Below, piece after piece: positions 23,535-32,770 of a DNA stretch of 64,000 nt. The notes below the pieces were generated by a model. That model worked only from the letters and a program-made list of their open reading frames with translations, made no database searches and was not told the DNA's origin. Source of the stretch: SHYR01 sp036013055 (GTDB lineage Bacteria > Chloroflexota > Dehalococcoidia > UBA2979); NCBI GenBank assembly GCA_036013055.1, contig DASCQM010000020.1, positions 1-64,000 on the forward strand, written 5' to 3'. The translations under genes were made by a program, and so were the position numbers. Numbering within the stretch: position 1 is the first letter of the stretch; each line of letters starts with the position of its first letter.

Positions 23535-25403
23535 GTGGGAAACGAGAACAACTATTGGACTCGTCGCTTTAACCGTCGTTCCGTTATTCGAGGTGCAGGT
23601 CTCGGAGCCGCAGGGCTCGCCGGCGCAGCGTTGATCGGTTGCGGTTCAGACGACGATGATTCGGGCGCCACGTCGCGAGTCGGAGATGTTGGTGGGAACG
23701 TAGCGGCAACGATTGCACCCGCTATTCCGACGACAGTTGCGCAAGAAGAAGTGGTACCGGCTGACAAGGTTCGCCTTGAGCCCGGCATTTACGATGGTGC
23801 CGTTCCGGCGTCACTGGCAGAGGCCAACCCTGCGGTCAACGCGAAGTACGGCGGATCGATCACGATGCGCTACCTCGACCCGCCGCGCATGGACCTCAAC
23901 CGCACCCTTTCGTGCACGATCTTCCACACGCTGAACTACACGAACAACCGGCTGGTCCGTGGCAAGACCGGTGCGAACGCACCGCTTTCTGCTGTCGACC
24001 TTGAGCCGGACCTCGCGGAGTCGTGGGAAGCTCAGGACGGTGGACGCCAGTTCACGTTCAACCTGCGCAAAGGCATCAAGACCCACAACAAGGCCCCGAC
24101 GAATGGCCGCATCTTCACCTCTGAAGACGTGGTTTCGGGCCTTGAGATGTACCGCGCTGGCGGTACGCAGAAGGACGTCTACTCAGCGGTCACCGACATC
24201 TCGGCACCGGATGAGAACACAGTCGTCGTCAAGCTGAACCAGCCGGTCCTCGGCTTCCCGGGCAACCACGCCTCGTGGTCCTTCATCTATGCGAAGGAAC
24301 TGGCTGAGAACGAAGATGCTCGCCAGACGGAAAACGCCGGTACCGGCGCATTCATCCAGGACGAGTGGACCGCCAAGGAGCGCTCGGTATTCAAGAAGAA
24401 CCCCGACTACTTTGAGGAAGGCCTGCCCTACCTCGACGAAGTGATCGCGGTTGTGCAGAGTGACGCCAACGTCCTCCGCGCCGGTTTCCAGACGGACAAC
24501 TTCCTTGACTGGACACCGCGTGACGACGCTGAAATTGAAGAGATGTCCGGCATTCGTGGTGACACGATGGTTGCCAACAAGTTCCCGAACGCACGTGGTG
24601 CGAACGTGAACGGCTTCCAGTTCCAGCTGAACAACCCGACCTTCCAGGACGAGCGCGTCCGCCGGGCACTGTCTCTAGCATTCGACCGTGAAGAGTTCGA
24701 TGAGGCCTACACCGGTGGCGACAACCGTCACCCCAACGGTCCGTACTCCAACAGTCCCATGCCGTGGGCGTACCTCTGGGACGAGTTCCCGAACGCTGAG
24801 GTCAACGGTCCGTGGTACCAGTTCAACCCGGCTGAGGCTTCCAAGATGATGCAGGCTGCCGGCTACACCGCCGACAACCCGCTGCAGATGGAAATGGTCA
24901 GCTACTACTACCGGAACCAGCTCTCTGAGCTCGTGATTCCGGGCATCGTGGCGAACCTGCCAGAGGTTAACATCACATGGCGACAGGTCGACAACCCGAC
25001 CCACGTCACACTGATGTCCGACCGCAACTTCGATGACACCATCGGGTTCCTCTGGGGTCCTCCCGGGTATTCGATGGATCAGTGGATTTTCCCGTTCATG
25101 CACTCCACGGGTGGGAACAACTACGGAAGCATCAACCACGCGCCGCTTGACGCGCTGCTCGAGAAGCAGCGCTCTGAGACGGACGCGGCTGCGCAAAAGC
25201 AGCAGTGGCTTGATATTTCCGACATGATCCACGATCAGGTGTTCCAGGCTTGGTTCCCGGAGCGCGGACGGCGCTCGGCATGGCACAACTACATGCTGAA
25301 CTACCGTTACCACGCACTCATGGGCAGCTACGTCTGCTACTCGGGCGACCAGGCTCGAGCGATCTGGCTGGACGACGGGGCACCAAACCCCGGCGGTCGC
25401 TAG
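23535..25403 (+). CDS. Peptide/nickel-type ABC transporter substrate-binding lipoprotein
   Basis: 622-aa extracytoplasmic solute-binding protein, SBP_bac_5 class. The N terminus has a twin-arginine pattern (N-R-R-S-V-I-R) then a hydrophobic segment and the lipobox LIGC, so it is probably Tat-exported and lipid-anchored. A Asp/Ser-rich linker is followed by the binding domain: 'LEPDLAESWEAQDGGRQFTF', 'GTGAFIQDEWTAKERSVFKK' and 'DERVRRALSLAFDREEFDEA'. It starts at GTG with GGGAGGG upstream. The two divergent permeases are its likely partners. Confidence 0.95.
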   Translation: MGNENNYWTRRFNRRSVIRGAGLGAAGLAGAALIGCGSDDDDSGATSRVGDVGGNVAATIAPAIPTTVAQEEVVPADKVRLEPGIYDGAVPASLAEANPAVNAKYGGSITMRYLDPPRMDLNRTLSCTIFHTLNYTNNRLVRGKTGANAPLSAVDLEPDLAESWEAQDGGRQFTFNLRKGIKTHNKAPTNGRIFTSEDVVSGLEMYRAGGTQKDVYSAVTDISAPDENTVVVKLNQPVLGFPGNHASWSFIYAKELAENEDARQTENAGTGAFIQDEWTAKERSVFKKNPDYFEEGLPYLDEVIAVVQSDANVLRAGFQTDNFLDWTPRDDAEIEEMSGIRGDTMVANKFPNARGANVNGFQFQLNNPTFQDERVRRALSLAFDREEFDEAYTGGDNRHPNGPYSNSPMPWAYLWDEFPNAEVNGPWYQFNPAEASKMMQAAGYTADNPLQMEMVSYYYRNQLSELVIPGIVANLPEVNITWRQVDNPTHVTLMSDRNFDDTIGFLWGPPGYSMDQWIFPFMHSTGGNNYGSINHAPLDALLEKQRSETDAAAQKQQWLDISDMIHDQVFQAWFPERGRRSAWHNYMLNYRYHALMGSYVCYSGDQARAIWLDDGAPNPGGR

Positions 25404-25425
25404 AAGCTACGAAGCGAAGAGCACC

Positions 25426-25459
25426 AACAGGGGCCAGCACGAGCTGGCCCCTGTTCTTT
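25426..25459 (+). terminator. Terminator of the solute-binding protein gene
   Basis: 13-bp perfect stem AACAGGGGCCAGC/GCTGGCCCCTGTT with a 4-nt loop, then CTTTG. It is 22 bp past the stop codon. Confidence 0.75.
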
Positions 25460-25505
25460 GCTCGGAGCTTCTCCCTCACGCCTGTTCATCACGGCTGGAG
25501 GCACG

Positions 25506-25781
25506 ATGCCAAACGAGACAAAGCTCTGCGACCAGATCGTGATGTCCGACGACGACTGCTGCACCGAGGACACATGCGAGGAACCGGCGACGTTCGTGCA
25601 CGGCGCGTCGGGACTCGGCCTCTGCAACACACACCAGGAGAACGCACGCACCTACGGGAACGGGACCGACTGGATGGTTGGCATCGAGACCGTCTCCTTC
25701 CCCGACGGCTGGACCTCGATCGCTCCGACTGCCGGACCGGCTGGCGAACAGAAGCTGGTGATCGGTCTTTTCGACGACTAA
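25506..25781 (+). CDS. Small cysteine-containing hypothetical protein
   Basis: 91 aa from an ATG preceded by GGAGG. The N-terminal half has five Cys and a His ('LCDQIVMSDDDCCTEDTCEE ... LCNTHQENA'), which could bind a metal such as zinc. The C-terminal half is acidic with no cysteine. No signal peptide. Family not recognised. Confidence 0.7.
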   Translation: MPNETKLCDQIVMSDDDCCTEDTCEEPATFVHGASGLGLCNTHQENARTYGNGTDWMVGIETVSFPDGWTSIAPTAGPAGEQKLVIGLFDD

Positions 25782-25901
25782 CCCGCGACGCACCACTCGC
25801 TCGAGACCACTGTCCCCACGGCACCCGCAGAGTACCTGCCGCATCCGGCCACGCGCGCATCACGGGGAACGCCCGATACACCGGCTAAGCGGGACTGGTA
25901 G

Positions 25902-25907
25902 TAGGAT
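25902..25907 (+). promoter_or_regulatory. -10 element for a leaderless transcript
   Basis: TAGGAT, 6 bases before the GTG at 25914. No -35 or Shine-Dalgarno is seen. Confidence 0.35.
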
Positions 25908-25913
25908 TCATTC

Positions 25914-27374
25914 GTGACAAACACTCCCGCTCGCTTTGCGAACCCGCTGATGGCCAACGAAGAGTCGCGTCCACTGAAGCCGTGCCCCACATGCGGCCAC
26001 GCGACACCCGCATTCAACCGCTGCCGCAACTGCTTTCGCGATGTCACCGGCATCGAGAAGCTGAGCGCAGCCGACGCCCAGCAATACCTCGCCGAGCAGG
26101 AGGTGCTCGCGGCGGAGCGCGCCGCGCAGGAAGCGCGCGAGCGGTCCCGCAAGCAACTGATCAGACGGGTCTCTGCCGTCTCCTACACGCTCTTCATCGG
26201 CTGGTGGATCTACGCCACCTTCATCGTCTCGATCCCTCCCCTGCCCGGACCAACATCGAATGTCCGCACCGTTGTCTCTGGCCCGGACGTCTGGGCCGTC
26301 GAGGGTGGGAATCTCGGTGGCACGCGCGCGACCAGCGCAGCGACGAACATGGCGGGCGATGTCGCCTGGGAGACCGTACTGAGCGCTGCGGCAACCACAT
26401 CGCTCACGGCGAGCAGTGACACGCTGTTCGCGACGCTCGACAACAGCCGTATCGCTGCAATCAATGCCGGCGACGGCTCGCTGTTGTGGGAGACGCAGCT
26501 CCAGAACGTCCCCGTCGCACCGCCCACGGTCGCCGGCGATCGCCTCTACATCGGTCAGCGCGGAGGGGTTGTGATCGCCCTCGACGCCGCGACCGGCAAC
26601 GAGGTGTTCCGAGCCGACCCGCTCCCCGGTAACTTCGGCTCCTCACCGATCGTGACTGACGGCGTGATCTACGCCTTCGTGACCGGCACGGTGGCTGGGA
26701 TCGATGCGGAGACCGGCGAACATCTCTGGATCCGCGAGTTCAAGTCCTTCTGGTCGTTCGTCACTCCGGTGATCGAGGGCAATGTGATCGCACTCACGAC
26801 GTCCGCGGAGACGTTGCTCTTTGACCGCACGACGGGCGAGCAGACGTACTTCCACCCGTTCCGGCGGGCGCATCCGTACGCAGTCGCGATCGAGGACAGA
26901 ACCGTCTACGCGTTCTCGGATCGCCTCGGTGGTGCGCTGAGCATCGATTCCCGCCCGCCGTGGTGGGAGGGCACCCGTGGCGCGTGGAGCTGGTTCAACC
27001 GCTGGGGCATGCTGCCGACGATCCCGGTGCCTGCATCGGAGTGGCTCGTACGCACCCCGGAGGGTGGCTACGCGCCGGCGTTCGCCACTGACCATCTGAT
27101 GCTGGCTACTGAGGGCGGCGAGCTTCGCGCCCTGAGCCGCAGTGTCGGCGCGCAACTCTGGTCGCGCGATGACCTCGGCGATGTCTCCTCGGCGCCGACG
27201 ATGACCGCCGGTGGACTGCTGGTCACGCGTTCAGCCGATCTGCTGTTGATCGATCCAATCGATGGCGTCACGCTGCAGACACTGCCGCTCCCCGGTGGGC
27301 TGAAGCACTCGACGGTGACGGCGCACGGCACCTACATCACGACCTCGGACGGATCGGTGATCGCGGTCAGGTAG
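25914..27374 (+). CDS. Zinc-ribbon, single-TM, PQQ-like beta-propeller protein
   Basis: 486 aa. The N-terminal zinc ribbon has Cys at 24, 27, 37 and 40 ('CPTCGHATPAFNRCRNC'). A charged helical linker (about 50-82) and one membrane helix (about 86-106) follow. The rest is an external beta-propeller of PQQ/PQQ_2-type blades with repeats such as 'LDAATGNEVFRADPLPGNFG', 'AGIDAETGEHLWIREFKSFW' and 'ALSRSVGAQLWSRDDLGDVS'. The ribbon would be cytoplasmic and the propeller extracellular. No PQQ-dehydrogenase ligand set is obvious, so a binding or sensing scaffold is more likely than an enzyme. Confidence 0.8.
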   Translation: MTNTPARFANPLMANEESRPLKPCPTCGHATPAFNRCRNCFRDVTGIEKLSAADAQQYLAEQEVLAAERAAQEARERSRKQLIRRVSAVSYTLFIGWWIYATFIVSIPPLPGPTSNVRTVVSGPDVWAVEGGNLGGTRATSAATNMAGDVAWETVLSAAATTSLTASSDTLFATLDNSRIAAINAGDGSLLWETQLQNVPVAPPTVAGDRLYIGQRGGVVIALDAATGNEVFRADPLPGNFGSSPIVTDGVIYAFVTGTVAGIDAETGEHLWIREFKSFWSFVTPVIEGNVIALTTSAETLLFDRTTGEQTYFHPFRRAHPYAVAIEDRTVYAFSDRLGGALSIDSRPPWWEGTRGAWSWFNRWGMLPTIPVPASEWLVRTPEGGYAPAFATDHLMLATEGGELRALSRSVGAQLWSRDDLGDVSSAPTMTAGGLLVTRSADLLLIDPIDGVTLQTLPLPGGLKHSTVTAHGTYITTSDGSVIAVR

Positions 27375-27479
27375 ACCGCACTGCAGTCTCCCCACGAGCT
27401 CATTCGACCGCGTCACCCAGCCGTTTCAGCCGCTAACCGGTGGCAGAGATACGTGTGAGACGCTCGGCGCGGTGTGGTG

Positions 27480-27555
27480 TGGCGCCCCCGCGAGGATTCG
27501 AACCCCGGGCCCGCAGAGTAGAAATCTGCCGCTCTGTCCACTGAGCTACGGGGGC
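27480..27555 (-). tRNA. tRNA-Arg (anticodon TCT)
   Basis: Minus-strand cloverleaf. Acceptor GCCCCCG/CGGGGGC, D-stem GCTC/GAGC, anticodon stem GCAGA/TCTGC with loop TTTCTAC (anticodon TCT), T-arm CGGGG/CCTCG, encoded CCA. Confidence 0.97.
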
Positions 27556-27641
27556 GCGCCGAACTCCAGTGTATCCGTCGCTGCCGCGAGTCCAAGGTTC
27601 GGCCGGCGATTCGCACGCGCACGCCAGACTCCAGCGCACGG

Positions 27642-27647
27642 TATATT
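27642..27647 (+). promoter_or_regulatory. -10 element for a leaderless M42 peptidase transcript
   Basis: TATATT, exactly 6 bases before the ATG at 27654. No Shine-Dalgarno is possible in that space. Confidence 0.5.
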
Positions 27648-27653
27648 CGAGCC

Positions 27654-28766
27654 ATGACAGCAGAACCAGATACGACCGAGATCGATCAACTACTTGAAGA
27701 ACTGACAACCGCACCCGGCCCGACGGGGTTCGAGGGGCCGGTGCGCGCGATCGTGCGACGGCGGCTGACGGGGGTCGTCGATGAGATCGAGACCGACGCG
27801 CTCGGCTCGCTGATCACGACGCTGCACGGGACGTCGGATCGGCCGCGCATCATGTTCGCGGCGCACATGGACGAACTCGGACTGCTGGTGCGCAGAATTA
27901 CCGACGAGGGCTTCCTCAAGTTTCAGCCGCTCGGCGGATGGCTCGATCAGGCGATCATCAACCAGCGCTGGAACGTGCTCACGCGCGGCGGCCCGGTACC
28001 CGCTCTGTCTGGCATCAAGACCGTCCACGTGATGACGCCGGAGGCGCGCGGCAAGGTCTTCAAGCGCGATGACCTGTTCCTCGATGTCGGCGCGTCGAGC
28101 CGCGAGGACGCTGAGGAGCGGCTGCGCATTCGACCCGGTGACGCCGTGGTGCCGGATTCGGCGTTCACCCCGATGGCGGGTGGCGACCTGCTGATGTCGA
28201 AGGCATGGGACGACCGCATCGGCATCGCGCTGATGATCGGCGTGCTCCAGCGCCTGAAGGAGAGCGGCGACCACCCCAACACGATCGTCGGTGTTGCGAC
28301 CGTGCAGGAGGAGGTCGGCCTGCGCGGCGCACAGACGAGCGCCTATAGCGTCGACCCCGATGTCGGCCTCAGCCTCGAAGTGGGCGTCGCCGGCGACTAC
28401 CCCGGCGCGACGGCGGACGAAGCACAGGAGCGCATCGGCGAAGGGCCCGCGCTCTTCCTCCACGACTCCTCGATGCTGCCCAACAACAAGTTGCGTGACC
28501 TCGTGATCGACGTCGCGCGCGATAAGGGCATCCCGCTGCAGTTCAACGTGCTCACCGGCTACGGCGAGGACGGCTCAGCGATCCAGCGCACGCGCGCGGG
28601 GACGCCGACGGTGAATATCACCGTTCCGGCGCGATACCTGCACAGCCACAACGGGATCCTCAGTCGCGGCGACTATTTGCACGCCGTCGATCTGGTGACG
28701 GCGCTTGTCCGACGTCTCGATGAGGCGACGGTCGCGGGACTCACGGACTTCGACGCGGACGCGTAA
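27654..28766 (+). CDS. M42 family metallopeptidase (aminopeptidase/endoglucanase type)
   Basis: 370-aa cytoplasmic di-zinc aminopeptidase, typically a large TET assembly. Ligands and catalytic residues are visible: His/Asp in 'FAAHMDELGLLVRRI', the bridging Asp in 'SKAWDDRIGIALMIGVL', the Glu-Glu in 'VATVQEEVGLRGAQTSAYSV', and the late His in 'ARYLHSHNGILSRGDYLHA'. Length and spacing match the family. It starts at an ATG 6 bases after a TATATT -10 box. Confidence 0.95.
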   Translation: MTAEPDTTEIDQLLEELTTAPGPTGFEGPVRAIVRRRLTGVVDEIETDALGSLITTLHGTSDRPRIMFAAHMDELGLLVRRITDEGFLKFQPLGGWLDQAIINQRWNVLTRGGPVPALSGIKTVHVMTPEARGKVFKRDDLFLDVGASSREDAEERLRIRPGDAVVPDSAFTPMAGGDLLMSKAWDDRIGIALMIGVLQRLKESGDHPNTIVGVATVQEEVGLRGAQTSAYSVDPDVGLSLEVGVAGDYPGATADEAQERIGEGPALFLHDSSMLPNNKLRDLVIDVARDKGIPLQFNVLTGYGEDGSAIQRTRAGTPTVNITVPARYLHSHNGILSRGDYLHAVDLVTALVRRLDEATVAGLTDFDADA

Positions 28767-28832
28767 CCGCAGGCACGCAGTCTTCCCCTCGCAGGTTGCC
28801 GCGAGGGCTGCCAGGAGGCCGCTGGGGAGCTG

Positions 28833-29321
28833 CTACGGAGCTGCGGTTGGCCGCGTCTGTACCTTCTTCAGCGAACCGAAGACGGAGCGGATAGCGACGA
28901 TTTCGACGTCAGCGAGGTCGGGGCTCGTCGTGATGTGCTTCTGGACGAGGCGACCGACGGGCTGCGCAGCGATTACGCCGAGCATCGCCGCCGTGAATGC
29001 GCGCGAGAAGCGGTCACTGCGTCGGGCGCTGCCTGCAAGCGCGCTGGTGGTCGCCGCAGCCGCGAGGAAGCCCGCCACCGCGATATTCGTGCCACAGAGT
29101 GGCGACACCGCAAGCCCGCTCTCACCGCGCTGTAGCCGCTCAAGCGCTTCCTGAGCACTCGACAGCACGTCGGCCTCGTCGATGTCGGCGAGCAGGAAGA
29201 AGCCATCGCCACTCGCCCGCCCGGCGAGGCGGGTCGGACCGCGACGCGCGAGCAGCACCGTGACCGTCGCGTGCTCGAGCGCGTGGTTGCGACGTACCGA
29301 GTCGATCCAGTTGCGTATCAC
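28833..29321 (-). CDS. DUF6391-like membrane-associated protein
   Basis: 162 aa from GTG with GGAGG upstream. It opens with 'RRNHALEHATVTVLLARRG', the signature I associate with DUF6391, a family common in Cyanobacteria and Chloroflexota. 'GFFLLADIDEADVLSSAQEA' and a hydrophobic stretch ('NIAVAGFLAAAATTSALAGS', then 'RAFTAAMLGVIAAQPVGRLV') follow. Function unknown; it is convergent with the M42 peptidase gene. Confidence 0.75.
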   Translation of the reverse strand: MIRNWIDSVRRNHALEHATVTVLLARRGPTRLAGRASGDGFFLLADIDEADVLSSAQEALERLQRGESGLAVSPLCGTNIAVAGFLAAAATTSALAGSARRSDRFSRAFTAAMLGVIAAQPVGRLVQKHITTSPDLADVEIVAIRSVFGSLKKVQTRPTAAP

Positions 29322-29424
29322 CCGGGGCCTCCACCGCGTCTGCCGAACTGCGCCTACCGAGTATAGGCATGGCGCTGTGGTAGCCGGTGCTGTGGTAGCC
29401 GATAGCGCGACTGCCGGTCTGACG

Positions 29425-30771
29425 CTAGTTAGCGCGGCTCGTGCCGGGCGCGGCGACCTCGAAGTCCGCGTCGACCTCGACGGTCACGCGCCACGGCGGG
29501 AACTCGCTGTTTGCGGGGACGATTCGAATCGAGCCGATCGTGTTCGCCTTCGGGAGCAGCGTCGGGTTCACACTGATCGTGACCTCCGCCGCGCGGTCGC
29601 AGTTCGGCGGTTCACAGACGACGTTGACGCCGAGCGCGACGCCCGCAGACGGCTCCATGATCAGCCACTTGTCGTCCGTCTCCGCGGCCCACGAAAGCAG
29701 CCCAGCGCCGGGATTCGTAACCGTCACTGACCCTCGCTGCTCCTGCGGGAGGCCATTGAGGCGGATCAGGATCTCACGCTCCTCAACGTCCAGGATCGGC
29801 CCCCCCCGCACCGTCGCGCCCTCGCTGCCGGTCAACGTCGGCGGATTGTCGACGTGCGCGGGCTGCGGTGTTGGGATGTCCATCGCCGAGTACGGGAAGG
29901 ACCAGTTGCCGAGCGAGAAGGGGGCGGCGAACTGCGGCTGCGAGAGGTCGGGCAGCGACGCCGGGATCGACTGCCAGAGCAGCGCCCCCTCCTGCTGCGG
30001 CGGTGAGCCGATGCAGCCCCACACCAGCTCCTGGTACGGGTAGCGTCGTCGCGACTGCGTCCCGTCGCACTGGTAGCTGGGGCGCGGCCAGGCGCCGAAC
30101 GTCGGGTCGAGCGGATGATTCGATGAGAGCGAGCCGGGCCCGGCGAAGCCGTTGTACGACCACGTCGCCATGTACCAATTCTCGATCAGATCCGGATTCG
30201 ATTCGGTGTCGGTGCCGACCACCGGGCGAATCTGCGGCGCGGCGTTCCACTTGTCGACCAGGATCACGGCACCACGCGCGATGTTGTAGCCGTAATGAGT
30301 CGCGACGTTCACCTGCTGCGACGTCGGCACGCTGTCCAGGCCGAGCGGAATCGTCATCCCAGTCGTCACCTGCATGATGCCGTGACCGCAGTCGAACGTG
30401 ACGAGGGCCGTCCCGATCGACTCGAAGTGGGTAGCGCGCGACGCCATCGTCAGCGACGACTCTTCCCACGCGATCGCCTTCAGCAGCGTTGATGGGACGC
30501 GCCGGATCGTGCTGTCGGCGCGTGAATTGCGCGTCCCAACCTCGACGGTGGGGATGCCGAAGTACGGGTCGCCGGGAAAGAGCGCGTCCACCGACGCCGC
30601 GTCGATCGTCGAGAGGTACGTGCTGCGCTCCGCCTCCGCCTCGTAGGCGTCGGGCGTGCGCAGGAAGGCGCAGGCGGCTACGTGGTCCGACGGCGTCGGC
30701 ACGACAGCGAGGATCGTCAGTGCCACCGCGGCCACGAGCACCGCGAGCAGCTTCCGCGCGAAGCTACCCAC
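29425..30771 (-). CDS. Secreted lytic-transglycosylase-like protein with C-terminal beta domain
   Basis: 448 aa with an N-terminal signal anchor (about residues 7-28). The central part has the transglycosylase-type 'LLKAIAWEESSLTMASRATH', where the first Glu would be catalytic, and 'CGHGIMQVTTGM', like SLT Gly-Ile-Met-Gln motifs. A Pro-rich linker follows. The last ~130 residues ('GSVTVTNPGAGLLSWAAET', 'VTISVNPTLLPKANTIGSIR') resemble a BACON-type immunoglobulin-like domain. It overlaps the upstream PD40-like gene by 8 bp, so the two are probably co-expressed at the cell surface. Confidence 0.75.
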   Translation of the reverse strand: MGSFARKLLAVLVAAVALTILAVVPTPSDHVAACAFLRTPDAYEAEAERSTYLSTIDAASVDALFPGDPYFGIPTVEVGTRNSRADSTIRRVPSTLLKAIAWEESSLTMASRATHFESIGTALVTFDCGHGIMQVTTGMTIPLGLDSVPTSQQVNVATHYGYNIARGAVILVDKWNAAPQIRPVVGTDTESNPDLIENWYMATWSYNGFAGPGSLSSNHPLDPTFGAWPRPSYQCDGTQSRRRYPYQELVWGCIGSPPQQEGALLWQSIPASLPDLSQPQFAAPFSLGNWSFPYSAMDIPTPQPAHVDNPPTLTGSEGATVRGGPILDVEEREILIRLNGLPQEQRGSVTVTNPGAGLLSWAAETDDKWLIMEPSAGVALGVNVVCEPPNCDRAAEVTISVNPTLLPKANTIGSIRIVPANSEFPPWRVTVEVDADFEVAAPGTSRAN

Positions 30772-31888
30772 GCGTGATCCAGCCGATGAAGATCAACTCG
30801 TTCACACCGGCAACGGCCCGACGGTCGCCATCGAGGGAGATCACGACCATCGACTCGGTGCCGGGATCGAACGCTGTCTGGCCGTCGAAAGCCCGCACGG
30901 CGAGGTACTGCCCGTCGTGACTCCAGCCGAGGGGGGCGTCGAAACCCTGATCCGGCGCGGCGAGCATCGTCACCGTGCCATCGTCGATCGAGACGGTCGT
31001 CGCCGCCGCGGTCGCCGCCGGATAGGCCTCGCGGCCGACCGTGAGCGACGTACCACCGGGGCCCCATACAGGCGCGAACTGCTCGCCGACGTCGGATGCG
31101 AGCAGCAGTTCGCCCGCAGCACCCGAGAGCGCGAAGAGGCGCGCACGATGCACGATGCGCTCGCCGACCTGCTCTGGTGCGAGGAAGGAGATCGTGCGGC
31201 CGTCCGGCGAGAGTTGCCAGTCGCGCGCGATTTCGTCGGATGCGTGGAGCAGCAGCTCGCTGTTGCCGTCGCCATCGACGCGGTAGAGGTCGGTGCCGGC
31301 CGTCGAGAGCTCGATGTACAGCGCGACGCCATCGCTGCCCTGCGCCACCGGGAAGACGCCGAACTCCCCGCTGTAGCGGTGCAGCACACGCCGCGTACCG
31401 CGTTCGAGGTCGGCGCGGGAGACACGCTGCTCGCCGTCGGGCCCGAGGCTGCGGTAGGCGACAAATGTGCCATCGCGGTCGAAGACGGGCGCGACGAAGA
31501 GATCCGCGTCGCGGGCGAGTCGGGTGCGCTCATTCGTCGCGAGGTTGAGTACCCACAGCTCGGCAGGCGCGCCACGACCGGCGCTGCCCGGCGGCAGGAC
31601 AACGTAAGCGAGCAGCGATCCGGCCATCGACGGTGCCGGGTTGATGCCCCATCCGTCCGCGTGCTCGGCGGTCAGCAGCAGCGTGCGCTGCGACGGGTTG
31701 CTGGCTGGCGCGATGTAGATGCGGTCGGCGCTGCGGCCGAATTCGGCGAAGACGAGCACTGCGTCGCCCTCGGCAGGTGCGACGGCAGAGCCACCGCCCG
31801 CGAGCTCACGCAACGCGACCGTACCCGCGACGAGCATCACGGCGACAGCGACAGTGAGCAGCAGCAACGACGTGCGGGGACGATTCAT
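30764..31888 (-). CDS. Membrane-anchored TolB/PD40-like beta-propeller protein
   Basis: 374 aa with an N-terminal signal anchor (residues ~7-26) followed by repeated ~45-residue blades in which a strand, an Asp-x-x-Gly turn and an aromatic strand recur: 'SQRTLLLTAEHADGWGINPA', 'VAPVFDRDGTFVAYRSLGPD', 'IARDWQLSPDGRTISFLAPE' and 'APLGWSHDGQYLAVRAFD'. These are WD40-like (PD40) repeats as in TolB. It is probably extracytoplasmic and binds partners, perhaps the transglycosylase-like protein encoded next. Confidence 0.8.
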   Translation of the reverse strand: MNRPRTSLLLLTVAVAVMLVAGTVALRELAGGGSAVAPAEGDAVLVFAEFGRSADRIYIAPASNPSQRTLLLTAEHADGWGINPAPSMAGSLLAYVVLPPGSAGRGAPAELWVLNLATNERTRLARDADLFVAPVFDRDGTFVAYRSLGPDGEQRVSRADLERGTRRVLHRYSGEFGVFPVAQGSDGVALYIELSTAGTDLYRVDGDGNSELLLHASDEIARDWQLSPDGRTISFLAPEQVGERIVHRARLFALSGAAGELLLASDVGEQFAPVWGPGGTSLTVGREAYPAATAAATTVSIDDGTVTMLAAPDQGFDAPLGWSHDGQYLAVRAFDGQTAFDPGTESMVVISLDGDRRAVAGVNELIFIGWITRG

Positions 31889-31995
31889 CAGCAGGCATTC
31901 GCGCGACCCGGGCCCCGCCGCCCGGCTCAGAATCTGCGTAGCAGACTAGTTCACGATACGGATCAGCCGAAAATCATGTCAACGCGTCACGCTGG

Positions 31996-32010
31996 TATCC
32001 TCAGGGAGTG
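31996..32010 (+). promoter_or_regulatory. -10 box and leaderless GTG before the M50 gene
   Basis: TATCCT (31996-32001) lies 6 bases before a GTG at 32008 that opens a 6-codon frame (M-I-T-R-N-S). Its TGA (32026-32028) overlaps the ATG of the protease gene. This could couple translation; it is an inference from spacing only. Confidence 0.3.
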
Positions 32011-32024
32011 ATAACTCGTAACTC

Positions 32025-32762
32025 ATGATCCTCCGCTACCTCTCGGTCATCGGCAGCGAACCTGCGGCGTTCTTCATCGTCGTGGGCGCGTTCGCGTTCT
32101 CCATCCTCTTCAGCCTCTCGTTTCACGAACTCTCGCACGCCTACATCGCCGATCGGCTCGGTGATCGCACACCGCGCGCGTTTGGGCGGCTGACGCTGAA
32201 TCCGATGCGGCACATGGACCCCGTCGGCTCGGTGATGATCCTCGTGATCGGGTTCGGCTGGGCGAAGCCCGTCCCCGTGAATCCCTACAACACCGCGAAC
32301 CCGCGCAAGTCGATGGCGATGATCGCGAGCGCTGGACCGCTCTCGAACCTGATGATGGCGTCGCTCGCCGGTCTGCCGATCAAGCTCGGTCTCGTCAATG
32401 GCACGCACGCCTTCGTCGCGCCGTCGGTCGTCCCGCAACTCGCCCGCTACGTGACCGACAGCCCCGGCAACATGCTCGGCCTCTTCCTTGGAACCGTGGT
32501 GCTGATCAACGTGCTGCTCGCGATCTTCAACCTGATCCCGCTCGCCCCCCTCGATGGCTACAACGTCGCGTCCGGGCTGCTGCCGCCTGAGATGGCGGAA
32601 CCGTACCAGCGGGCCGCCCCGTGGATGCCGGGCATCCTCATGCTGCTGATCCTGATGCCATTCGTGATCGGATCGAGTCCGCTCTTCGACCTGATGTCGC
32701 CGTTCATCAGCTTCTTCCTCGACCTCTTCGTCGGCGATAGCACCCCGATCCGCTTCGGTTAG
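32025..32762 (+). CDS. Site-2 protease (M50) family membrane metalloprotease
   Basis: 245-aa polytopic protein. The zinc motif HExxH is at residues 34-38 ('SFHELSHAYIADRLGDRTPR') within the first helical pair. 'FGRLTLNPMRHMDPVGSVM' follows, and the third ligand lies in 'AIFNLIPLAPLDGYNVASG' (the NxxPxxxLDG motif). No PDZ domain: the compact RseP-independent subclass that cleaves within membranes or maintains membrane proteins. It overlaps nothing upstream. An HD protein gene begins 8 bp downstream and probably shares its transcript. Confidence 0.92.
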   Translation: MILRYLSVIGSEPAAFFIVVGAFAFSILFSLSFHELSHAYIADRLGDRTPRAFGRLTLNPMRHMDPVGSVMILVIGFGWAKPVPVNPYNTANPRKSMAMIASAGPLSNLMMASLAGLPIKLGLVNGTHAFVAPSVVPQLARYVTDSPGNMLGLFLGTVVLINVLLAIFNLIPLAPLDGYNVASGLLPPEMAEPYQRAAPWMPGILMLLILMPFVIGSSPLFDLMSPFISFFLDLFVGDSTPIRFG

Positions 32763-32770
32763 CTGTCCCG

